6,041 nt of DNA from Candidatus Omnitrophota bacterium (lineage in GTDB: Bacteria > Omnitrophota > Gorgyraeia > Gygaellales > Profunditerraquicolaceae), in the NCBI GenBank assembly GCA_030691585.1, contig JAUYEC010000148.1:1-6041 (forward strand), written 5' to 3'. This document shows positions 1-5,128 of this stretch, piece by piece (the first letter of the stretch is position 1; each line of letters starts with the position of its first letter). The position numbers were made by a program, and so were the translations under genes. The notes under the pieces are model-generated. The model was not told the DNA's origin, searched no databases, and was given only the letters and a program-made list of their open reading frames with translations.

Positions 1-278
1 ATCACTTTTCTATTGATCAATTCGATCAAAACCGGGTTCAGCCCGCACTTGATCACGTGGGCACCGGCCATAAAGATCACCGCTTTTTTCTTTTTACGGG
101 CACTAACTATGGCAGCGACGATACGGCGCAGGTCCCCGGCCTTGAGGATCTCCGGCAGGGAATCATAGAATGCCGCAAAGCTCGCTCCGGGGCGGGGCGG
201 AGCGGCGAAATCGCTTGCCACAACCTTGCTAGGCCTCTGCTTTAGCGAGTATGTCTTAACCTTATTAATATCTATCAT
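1..278 (-). CDS. Deoxyhypusine-synthase-like conserved protein, N-terminal part (cut by window edge)
   Basis: This open frame starts with ATG at 278 and stays open to base 1, giving about 92 residues of a longer protein. The start is supported by an in-frame TAG a short way upstream, inside the palindromic repeat, and no other start lies between. No good Shine-Dalgarno sequence precedes it. The N-terminus reads MIDINKVKTYSLKQRPSKV, followed by a proline-rich turn (APPRPGAS), a helical segment (FYDSLPEILKAGDLRRIV), and a strand-turn segment with VIFMAGAHVIKCGLNP near residues 68-83. The GAHVIK-x-GL-x-P signature resembles the NAD-binding-like region of deoxyhypusine-synthase-related proteins found in many bacteria, whose role there is mostly unknown. 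That assignment is from memory of the motif and only the N-terminus is visible, so it is tentative. The gene has the same orientation as the glycan genes but is separated from them by a repeat-filled spacer, so membership of the same operon is uncertain. Confidence 0.6.
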   Translation of the reverse strand, partial: MIDINKVKTYSLKQRPSKVVASDFAAPPRPGASFAAFYDSLPEILKAGDLRRIVAAIVSARKKKKAVIFMAGAHVIKCGLNPVLIELINRKV

Positions 279-285
279 ATTATTC

Positions 286-316
286 TGTAGGGACAGGTTT
301 AAAACCTGTCCCTACA
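286..316. repeat. 31-bp perfect palindrome, TGTAGGGACAGGTTT type
   Basis: The left arm TGTAGGGACAGGTTT (286-300) and right arm AAACCTGTCCCTACA (302-316) are exact reverse complements around a single A. The same arm sequence recurs at 2676-2706 inside GT9 gene B. The element ends 8 bases before the start of the leftmost gene and contains that gene's upstream in-frame stop. There is no T-run on either side, so a role as an intrinsic terminator is not supported. It looks like a REP/BIME-type or small non-autonomous element. Confidence 0.9.
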
Positions 317-323
317 ATTCCTG

Positions 324-335
324 GTAGGGGCGAAC
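324..335. repeat. Solitary half-arm of a GTAGGGGCGAAC palindrome
   Basis: GTAGGGGCGAAC at 324-335 matches one arm of the palindrome family, but no complementary right arm follows directly. An intact palindrome of the closely related GTAGGGGGCGAA type begins 11 bases further on. This is probably the remnant of a third palindrome that lost its second arm, or a composite in which two left arms share one right arm. Confidence 0.6.
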
Positions 336-345
336 AAAATGTCTT

Positions 346-376
346 TGTAGGGGGCGAATATTATTCGCCCCCTACA
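346..376. repeat. 31-bp perfect palindrome, TGTAGGGGGCGAATA type
   Basis: The left arm TGTAGGGGGCGAATA (346-360) pairs exactly with TATTCGCCCCCTACA (362-376) around a single T. The 15+1+15 architecture and the TGTAGGG outer ends equal those of the copies at 286, 2625 and 2676, but the inner arm is different and still fully paired. The element lies 3' of the TPR gene. Its transcript would form a strong hairpin, but no U-tract follows. Confidence 0.9.
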
Positions 377-431
377 TTCAAACGTTAAGTATATCACAAA
401 ACAGGCTCATTTCAACCGATTTCCACCTGTA

Positions 432-944
432 CTAACCATTCAGTTCTCTTACGATTTCATTTACTCCGGCATTAGCAGGGTCCTCGGCTAAAGCCTGCCG
501 GTAATACCCGAGCGCCTTTTCTTTCTGGTCGTAGCCGTATAAATATATATCCCCGAGCAGCGCGTAACACTGGCTTTTAGAGAGGCGGTCAGGAGGAGTA
601 TTCTTAAATAACTTGATCGCCAAAAAAAGGTGCTCTTGCGCTTCAACTAAAACTTTCTCTCCATCCGCAGGCTGGCCAGCGTCAAAAAAGGATTTTCCTT
701 TAGCCATGAGCATGCTGGCGTAATTCATGTGCCTGGCCGCATTATTCGGCTCCATCTTAAGCGAACGTTTCATCAACTCCAACCCCTCGTCCACTTGGCC
801 CTGCATAACCATCATTATACCCTGGCTTTCCACAGCCCCCGCCTCGGTGCCTGCGGCGCTGGCTTGAGCCGCAACAGAAAATATCCATATAGCCAGAAAA
901 AATAATACTTTACCTGAGATTTTCCTGCTTAAGTAGTTTAACAT
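432..944 (-). CDS. Exported tetratricopeptide-repeat protein
   Basis: This is a 170-residue protein. The N-terminus has a positive segment (residues 1-12), a hydrophobic core (VLFFLAIWIFSVAA, 13-26) and a small-residue stretch AQASAAG, which together make a Sec signal peptide with probable cleavage near residue 30. The mature part is helical with TPR-like repeats. One covers about 42-75, ending LKMEPNNAARHMNYA. A longer helical pair with amphipathic spacing covers 78-115. A clear C-terminal TPR lies at about 127-160 (ALLGDIYLYGYDQKEKALGYYRQALAEDPANA in two blocks). TPR proteins act as protein-binding scaffolds, and this one would work in the periplasm or at the envelope. No partner can be named from sequence. 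Its ATG overlaps the stop of the GT9 gene A in the string ATGTTAA (7-nt overlap), and a good GAGGTG Shine-Dalgarno lies 5 nt upstream, so it is probably translationally coupled and co-transcribed with the glycosyltransferases. Confidence 0.85.
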   Translation of the reverse strand: MLNYLSRKISGKVLFFLAIWIFSVAAQASAAGTEAGAVESQGIMMVMQGQVDEGLELMKRSLKMEPNNAARHMNYASMLMAKGKSFFDAGQPADGEKVLVEAQEHLFLAIKLFKNTPPDRLSKSQCYALLGDIYLYGYDQKEKALGYYRQALAEDPANAGVNEIVRELNG

Positions 945-1858
945 TTTAACACCTCATCGGCTGCGGCGATCACGTCGTCGACGCTGATGGATTTAATGCA
1001 GACAAATCCCCGCACACAGTTATGCGCCAGGCAAGTTATGCAGCCGGCGTCTTTATGCAGGTATTTATCCTTCTGCCCCAACGGCCCCCAGCGCAGAGGG
1101 CCAAGGCCCTTTTGCGCCCGGCCAAAAATAGAGATCACCGGCGCTCCCACGGCAGTAGCAATATGCACCGGCCCGGAATCATTGGAGATAAAAAGATCGC
1201 ATCTCTTAAGGATGCTGGCCAATTGACTGACTGAAGCCTTGCCTGCCAGGTTTAGGGCCCGTGTATGCATATGCTCCTGCATAACTTTAGCCTTATCAAT
1301 ATCTTTTGGCCCTGCCACGATCACGGTTTTAAAACCGTATTTTTGGCTCAATTTATCGGCTACTTCGGCAAACCTCTCCGCGGGCCAAATCTTTGAAGGA
1401 CAACTGGCAGCCGGATGAATACCCAGTAATTTATCTCCTACTCCAATACCGTTTACTTTTAATAATTCGATCGCCCAATCTTCGGACTCTTTCTTTATGG
1501 GCATATACAGTTGGCTTAGACGGCAGTTAATTCCCAGATAACGAAGCAGATCAAGGTTGTATTCCGCTTCATGCTTGGCACCCGACTGTTTTTCGTGCTT
1601 GAGCCTGTCGGTCAATAAACTGCCCAGCTTGCGGTCGAAGCCGACTCTCTTGGCGATCCGGGCAAAGAATGTCAGAAGATGCACGCGGTTTGTCGGATGC
1701 AGGATAATCGCCAGGTCAAATTTTTTCTTTTTCAGGTAGCGGGAGAATCTTGCCGAGGCATACCAATTTTTATGCTTACCGGCCTTGTCATAAATGATCA
1801 CGGAATCGAGATCCGGATTGCCATCAACCACCAGGGCCGCATATGGGCTGACCATCAT
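938..1858 (-). CDS. GT9 heptosyltransferase-like glycosyltransferase A (N-terminus probably lost from the annotated start)
   Basis: This GT-B fold ADP-heptose:LPS heptosyltransferase-like protein has 306 residues from ATG 1858. It carries the GT9 C-terminal nucleotide-sugar domain: HPAASCPSKIWPAERFAEV (148-166), VIVAGPKD (179-186), and the signature SNDSGPVHIATAVGAP (225-240) followed by SIFGR. The tail has a four-cysteine cluster, C-x2-C-x4-C-x5-C (273-287), then IKSISVDDVI. The family's N-terminal acceptor-site motif is missing from this start but is encoded just upstream in the same frame (1859-1957: ILISRTDRIGDVLLST and so on), where no ATG, GTG or TTG exists. The family usually has about 340 residues, so the real or ancestral gene began near 1960. 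Either translation uses a rare start such as ATT at 1954, or the start was destroyed by the adjacent repeat and the gene is decaying. The 3' end overlaps the TPR gene by 7 nt. The expected role is transfer of a heptose or related sugar to an outer-membrane glycan at the inner-membrane cytoplasmic face. Confidence 0.85.
   Translation of the reverse strand: MMVSPYAALVVDGNPDLDSVIIYDKAGKHKNWYASARFSRYLKKKKFDLAIILHPTNRVHLLTFFARIAKRVGFDRKLGSLLTDRLKHEKQSGAKHEAEYNLDLLRYLGINCRLSQLYMPIKKESEDWAIELLKVNGIGVGDKLLGIHPAASCPSKIWPAERFAEVADKLSQKYGFKTVIVAGPKDIDKAKVMQEHMHTRALNLAGKASVSQLASILKRCDLFISNDSGPVHIATAVGAPVISIFGRAQKGLGPLRWGPLGQKDKYLHKDAGCITCLAHNCVRGFVCIKSISVDDVIAAADEVLKC
950..955 (-). promoter_or_regulatory. 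Shine-Dalgarno site of the TPR gene
   Basis: On the minus strand GAGGTG is followed by TTAAA and then ATG at 944-942, a spacing of 5 nt. It lies within the last codons of GT9 gene A and supports the chosen TPR start and coupling between the two genes. It is the clearest ribosome binding site in the window. Confidence 0.7.
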
Positions 1859-1963
1859 CGCGATATAGGCATCAGGGTAGGCATCGCGCAGGGATTTTAT
1901 TACCGGGGTGGATAATAAAACGTCGCCGATGCGGTCGGTGCGGGAGATGAGAATACGTTTATA
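1859..1963 (-). other. Conserved GT9 N-terminal coding segment of gene A without a standard start codon
   Basis: In the frame of gene A this stretch reads YKRILISRTDRIGDVLL, continuing STPVIKSLRDAYPDAYIA into Met 1858. It matches the N-terminal strand-loop-helix of GT9 enzymes, including the D-x-x-G-D loop whose Asp corresponds to the proposed catalytic base of WaaC/WaaF. The nearest in-frame stop upstream is a TAA at about 2053-2055, and no ATG, GTG or TTG lies between it and 1858. The first conserved codon sits directly against the repeat array and overlaps the TAA stop of gene B (1961-1959). Near-cognate possibilities include ATT at 1954. Confidence 0.8.
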
Positions 1964-3098
1964 TGTGTCGTTCGTCGTTCGTCGTTCGTTTACCCCGAGC
2001 GACCTGTGGTGAGCAGAGTCGAACCAAGTCGAGGGGTCGTTCGTCGTCCGTATTTAAAATCTTTTTTACAGCGCGCAGGACATCTTGCACTTTTATCAAG
2101 TTCATGCAATCCAAAGTGCCGAAACGGCACTGGGCTTTAGCGCAGGGCCGGCAGAATACTTCTTTTTTTACCACGCCGGAAGTGCTCGACCACGGGCCAT
2201 ACCTGGTTTCGTCCGTCGGGCCAAAGATCGCCACTGTCGGCGTGTTGAGGTATCCGGCAAGGTGCAATACCGCGCTGTCATTGGTGACTAAAAGTGAGGC
2301 TTTCTTTAATAAAACGGCCAACTGCATAATGGTGGTCGCGCCGGAAAGATTTAAAACCGGGCCTTTGACATTCCCGGCTATAAAAGCCGCTATGGACAAA
2401 TCCTGATTATCTCCGGCCAGGACAACCCTGGCGCCGGTATCGCGCGTGATCAGCGGTATCAGTTCCGCGAATCTTTCTTTGGGCCATCTTTTGATATGGC
2501 TCCGCGCGCCCGCCGCGATGACAACGATTTTATCTTTGCCTGTTATGCCGGACTCTTTTAATTTACGCTCGATATATTCCTTATCCTGCGGCCGGATACC
2601 TAATGCCGCAAGCGCCAAATTTCCTGTAGGGACAGCATAATATGCTGTCCCTACAAAATCTTTCGCATATCCCTCTGTAGGGACAGGTTTCAAACCTGTC
2701 CCTACAAAAGAATCCGACCTAATAGCGGCTTGAGTTTTATAAAGATGGATATCGCGCATATGCCTTAAGTTCCTGGGGATGCGCAGGAACAGCGGAATTT
2801 TACGTCGGGAAAAAATTAGCGCGCCCAGAAAAGTATTGCGTAAATCTACCACCATGTCAAAGTTTTCTTTGCGCAGGCCGAGGCACAACTTGATCTGGTC
2901 TCTGGGCCTGGAGCGCTTGTCATAGACAATGACCTTATTTACCGCAGGGTGGTTCTCGAATATTTCCCTGGGCCGGGCGGCAGTGATCACCGTGATCCGG
3001 GCCCGGGGATAAACAGCTACCAGCTGATCCAGGGCGGGTAAGGTCATGATCGCGTCACCAATGTTGCTGAGGGTTATGAAAAGAATTTTATTGATCAT
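1959..3098 (-). CDS. GT9 heptosyltransferase-like glycosyltransferase B, carrying repeat-encoded insertions
   Basis: This is a 379-residue GT9 protein, longer than usual for the family. The N-terminus MINKILFITLSNIGDAIMTL holds the conserved N-x-G-D loop (12-15). The C-terminal domain has AAGARSHIKRWPKERFAEL (195-213), VVLAGDNQD (225-233), TNDSAVLHLAGYLNTP (272-287), and IFGPTDE. A C-x2-C-x4-C-x6-C cluster (316-331) is followed by MNLIKVQDVLRAV. Two stretches are not family sequence. Residues 131-158 (FVGTGLKPVPT, a linker, then FVGTAYYAVPT) are translated from two 31-bp palindromes. The last 29 residues (351-379) are translated from the degenerate repeat array plus another palindrome, ending in TTNDERHI. 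Without these the protein would be about 320 residues. The start ATG follows ACGACAC of the upstream repeat array, so the ribosome-binding region is repeat sequence with only a weak GGA. The enzyme should add a sugar to a lipid-linked core glycan, but the exact donor and acceptor cannot be read from sequence. Confidence 0.9.
   Translation of the reverse strand: MINKILFITLSNIGDAIMTLPALDQLVAVYPRARITVITAARPREIFENHPAVNKVIVYDKRSRPRDQIKLCLGLRKENFDMVVDLRNTFLGALIFSRRKIPLFLRIPRNLRHMRDIHLYKTQAAIRSDSFVGTGLKPVPTEGYAKDFVGTAYYAVPTGNLALAALGIRPQDKEYIERKLKESGITGKDKIVVIAAGARSHIKRWPKERFAELIPLITRDTGARVVLAGDNQDLSIAAFIAGNVKGPVLNLSGATTIMQLAVLLKKASLLVTNDSAVLHLAGYLNTPTVAIFGPTDETRYGPWSSTSGVVKKEVFCRPCAKAQCRFGTLDCMNLIKVQDVLRAVKKILNTDDERPLDLVRLCSPQVARGKRTTNDERHI
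1965..2052. repeat. Degenerate CGTCGTTCG array at the B/A junction, interrupted by a palindrome
   Basis: On the plus strand the stretch 1965-1992 is built of TCGTTCG / TCGTCG units, followed by an imperfect palindrome (1993-2036) and then more TCGTTCGTCGTCCG (2037-2050). It is the same unit family as the arrays at 3099-3192 and 4261-4334. It is translated as the C-terminus of gene B and abuts the lost start of gene A. Confidence 0.85.
1993..2036. repeat. Imperfect 44-bp palindrome CCCCGAGCGACC ... GTCGAGGGG
   Basis: The element begins CCCCGAGCGACCTG and ends CCAAGTCGAGGGG. The ends pair as CCCC with GGGG, and GAGCGAC/GTCGAG pair imperfectly, around a centre with GTGGTGAGCAGAGTC. Similar CCCTGAGCGAAGTCGAAGGG-style palindromes are familiar from many bacterial metagenome genomes, but this link is from memory. 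It appears inserted within the CGTCGTTCG array, since units of the same kind flank it on both sides. It is read through by gene B as residues of the type PLDLVRLCSPQVARG. Confidence 0.7.
2625..2655. repeat. 31-bp perfect palindrome inside gene B, TGTAGGGACAGCATA type
   Basis: The arm TGTAGGGACAGCATA (2625-2639) and its exact complement TATGCTGTCCCTACA (2641-2655) flank a single A. Gene B reads through it in a stop-free frame as FVGTAYYAVPT. It starts 51 bp before its neighbour at 2676, a multiple of three. Confidence 0.95.
2676..2706. repeat. 31-bp perfect palindrome inside gene B, TGTAGGGACAGGTTT type
   Basis: The arm TGTAGGGACAGGTTT (2676-2690) and its complement AAACCTGTCCCTACA (2692-2706) flank a single C. 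The arms are identical to those of the intergenic copy at 286-316, and only the central base context differs. Gene B translates it as FVGTGLKPVPT. The 20-base linker to the next palindrome encodes EGYAKD. Confidence 0.95.
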
Positions 3099-3192
3099 GT
3101 GTCGTCCGTCGTCCGCATACCGTCGTCCGTCTTTCGTAGTCCGTATTCCGTAGTTTTACGATATGCGAAATACGAACGACGAAATACGATAC
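3099..3192. repeat. Degenerate CGTCGTCCG array with polarity switch, C/B junction
   Basis: The plus strand runs GTCGTCCGTCGTCCG, then CGTCGTCCGTCTTTCG and TCCGTATTCCG. Around TTTT at 3154-3157 the orientation flips to ACGATATGCG, AAATACGAACGACG, AAATACG. The two halves are roughly inverted copies, so the stretch could fold into a long imperfect hairpin. It fills nearly the whole intergenic space between gene C (ending 3213) and gene B (starting 3098), leaving no separate promoter or standard ribosome binding site visible. Confidence 0.85.
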
Positions 3193-3212
3193 AGGCTTCG
3201 TTGCCGTAACCG

Positions 3213-4247
3213 TTACCGAATTTCCTTTATTCCTCTTACCTTCTCCATGACATCTTCTACGGTAATCGCCTTCATACAGCGGTTATCAGGGCACTTTGTC
3301 ATATAACAGGGTATCTTGCAGCCTACATCTTTCTGTATAATGATCACATTTTTGTCCGGGACCGGGCCGGTCAGCGCGGGCGAGGTGGGGCCAAAGAGTG
3401 CGATGATCAATTTTGTCCCCACGGCGTTTGCGATATGCAGCGGCCCGGTATCTGCGGTAATAAAAAGATCCGCTTTCCGGGCCAGGGCAGCCAGCTGCTT
3501 TAAATTCAGCAGGTCGCAGGCAATGATCGGTTTTTCGCGCATTGAGCCGATAATAGAGTCAACGCGGGATTTGTCATTATAACTGCCGGCAATGACGGCC
3601 ATGGCATTCAATTCTTTGATCAGCCTGTCTGCCAGTGCCGCCCAACACTCTTGCGGCCAGCGTTTTAGAGGCCAGTTTCCTCCGGGATTAAGCACAACCA
3701 GGAAATCACCCTTGCGGGCGGAATTTTTCTCCAGGAATTTTTCCACAAATTCCGCGTCTTTAGCATCTACAAAAAAATCCGCATACCTGTCTTCTACCTT
3801 CAAGCCGGCCTGCTCAATGATATTAAGATAATAATCTATACGATGCAGGCTATCCGGATGGGGCTGGAGTATTTTTTTAGTCAAAAGAAAACCCCTCCTT
3901 TTGACGTTGTAGCCGATACGCTGCGGGATGCCGGCCATACGAGCAATAAGAGCGCGGGTAAAAGACCTGTGCAGAAGAAAAACAAGGTCAAATTTCTTGT
4001 CCCTCAGGCGCGCGGCAAAATTTAACAACCCAAGCGGGCCCTTGTGGCGGTCCTTCTCGTCAAAGATGATTATTTCATCCAGATGGGGGTTGCCTTTTAA
4101 AACCTGGTAGCAGCGCGCGGGTATGATGCAGGCGATATAACTGTCCGGGAAATTATGCCGGATGTTCCTGATCACGGCCGTAGAAAACAGGACATCCCCC
4201 AGCCAGTTCACGTTAAAAATTAATATCCGTTCCGCTTTCATATCCAT
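3213..4247 (-). CDS. GT9 heptosyltransferase II-like glycosyltransferase C (WaaF-like)
   Basis: This is a 344-residue protein, close to the usual heptosyltransferase II length. The N-terminus has ILIFNVNWLGDVLFSTAVI (8-26), with the N-W-L-G-D loop typical of WaaF and Asp18 as the expected catalytic base. The nucleotide-sugar half shows LNPGGNWPLKRWPQECWAAL (186-205), AVIAGSYND (217-225), ITADTGPLHIANAVGTKL (263-280) and ALFGPTSP (283-290). The tail carries C-x3-C-x4-C-x4-C (310-324), then MKAITVEDVMEKV, a tail pattern also seen in genes A and B. The family transfers L-glycero-D-manno-heptose from the ADP-sugar to the LPS inner core at the cytoplasmic membrane, but the specific acceptor here is unknown. 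ATG 4247 is taken as the start. A second ATG two codons on (4241) is possible, and neither has a clear Shine-Dalgarno sequence. The gene is intact, with no repeat insertions, and lies 89 bp downstream of the deacetylase across a repeat array. Confidence 0.92.
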   Translation of the reverse strand: MDMKAERILIFNVNWLGDVLFSTAVIRNIRHNFPDSYIACIIPARCYQVLKGNPHLDEIIIFDEKDRHKGPLGLLNFAARLRDKKFDLVFLLHRSFTRALIARMAGIPQRIGYNVKRRGFLLTKKILQPHPDSLHRIDYYLNIIEQAGLKVEDRYADFFVDAKDAEFVEKFLEKNSARKGDFLVVLNPGGNWPLKRWPQECWAALADRLIKELNAMAVIAGSYNDKSRVDSIIGSMREKPIIACDLLNLKQLAALARKADLFITADTGPLHIANAVGTKLIIALFGPTSPALTGPVPDKNVIIIQKDVGCKIPCYMTKCPDNRCMKAITVEDVMEKVRGIKEIR

Positions 4248-4260
4248 AATATCGAAAATA

Positions 4261-4334
4261 CCGTCGTCCGTCTTTCGTCTTTCGTCGTCCGTTAAGTGTT
4301 TTACGAAATACGAACGACGATCTACGAACGACGG
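4261..4334. repeat. Inverted CGTCGTCCG array, deacetylase/C junction
   Basis: The element begins CCGTCGTCCGTC and ends ACGAACGACGG, so its two ends are near-perfect inverted copies (10 of the first 11 bases). The left half consists of CGTCnTTCG/CGTCGTCCG units. The right half reads TTTTACGAAATACGAACGACGA, sharing its core with the right half of the 3099-3192 array. It sits 2 bases beyond the deacetylase stop codon and ends 13 bases before the start of gene C. It could form a long imperfect hairpin, but no T-run makes it an obvious terminator. Confidence 0.85.
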
Positions 4335-4336
4335 AT

Positions 4337-5128
4337 TTATTTGTGCCGATGTTCCTTCATGAAAGTATAAAACCCCGACGTTTCCACCCCAAACACAAAA
4401 AGATCCCCCGCGTTTTCTGAGATGCGCAGCCGCTTTATTGCAAAGATATCATCGCTGGGATAATCCTTGCCGGGGTTGGTGGCCGCGGCAAGCTTATAAC
4501 CGGCATCAATGACCATCCGGCGGATCTCGGCATTAAACATCCCTCCGGGATAGCTGAAGATATCAACCTGCGCACCCAGGTTTTGCTCCAACAAACGCTT
4601 AGAATCAAAAATCTGCCGCCGCAGCATTTCCTCGGATTTGTAATTTATCAAAGGCTCGGGGCCAAGCGCATGGCTGCCGATAGTGATCAGGCCGGAAGCC
4701 CGCATCTCTTTGATCTCGGCCCAGTCAAGCCGGTCACCCTGAGGCCTGCCTACTTCATCTAAGATAATGAATATCGCTGCCGGCAGGTTATATTTTTTTA
4801 AAATAGGATAGGCGTGGGTGTAATTGTTCTTATAGCCGTCGTCAAAAGTAATAGCGATTGTCTTAGCCGGGATCTTCTTTTTATTAATAATAAACTCGGC
4901 CGCCTTTGCAAGCGGTATCACGTTATAATGATGATTTTTAAGGAAGCGCATCTGGCGCTCAAACACAGCGGTTGAAACATGCGTCCTGTTTTTATGATCC
5001 ACGACATCGGAAACGGAATGATACATCACAACCGGCACGACATATTGCAGGCGGATAAAGCCCGCGATTGCCGCGGCCAGCGCGATTATTACGATGGATA
5101 TGCCGATCAGTCTTTTTGGTTTAAACAT
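4337..5128 (-). CDS. Membrane-anchored polysaccharide deacetylase (CE4 / NodB-homology family)
   Basis: This is a 263-residue protein with an N-terminal membrane anchor or uncleaved signal (hydrophobic 8-25) and a CE4 domain that would face the periplasm. Visible family motifs are VVMYHSV (33-39, typical of the PgaB/IcaB-like branch), TFDDGY (94-99, with catalytic and metal-binding aspartates), IGSHALGPEPL (150-160), and FSYPGGMFN (191-199). CE4 enzymes remove N- or O-acetyl groups from glycans using a divalent metal held by Asp-His-His. Here the first His is present (H153), but the position of the second (four residues on) is Pro157, codon CCC at 4658-4660, one base from CAC. Activity may therefore be reduced or the metal bound differently. 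The start overlaps the end of the GT4 gene by 22 nt in another frame, with a distant GAGAGG 11 nt upstream, which indicates an operon. The likely substrate is the glycan built by the neighbouring transferases, but this is inferred from context. Confidence 0.9.
   Translation of the reverse strand: MFKPKRLIGISIVIIALAAAIAGFIRLQYVVPVVMYHSVSDVVDHKNRTHVSTAVFERQMRFLKNHHYNVIPLAKAAEFIINKKKIPAKTIAITFDDGYKNNYTHAYPILKKYNLPAAIFIILDEVGRPQGDRLDWAEIKEMRASGLITIGSHALGPEPLINYKSEEMLRRQIFDSKRLLEQNLGAQVDIFSYPGGMFNAEIRRMVIDAGYKLAAATNPGKDYPSDDIFAIKRLRISENAGDLFVFGVETSGFYTFMKEHRHK

Noticed and set aside
286..376. The two palindromes after the TPR gene as a bidirectional intrinsic terminator
   Set aside because: The stems are strong but neither strand has a T-run after them, and identical elements occur inside a coding region where termination would be harmful. 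They fit a dispersed repeat better.
938..1858. Gene A as a naturally short GT9 protein starting at Met 1858
   Set aside because: The upstream codons in the same frame encode the conserved GT9 N-terminal motif with the expected Asp, so the short start is most likely an artefact of the missing start codon.
1963..2406. A 147-codon plus-strand open frame
   Set aside because: It lies wholly antisense to GT9 gene B, its sequence resembles no family I know, and its first part is translated repeat DNA. Gene B has clear family motifs.
3099..4334. Short repeated units as a CRISPR array
   Set aside because: The units are 7-10 bases, degenerate and contiguous, with no unique spacers of constant length and no cas gene nearby.
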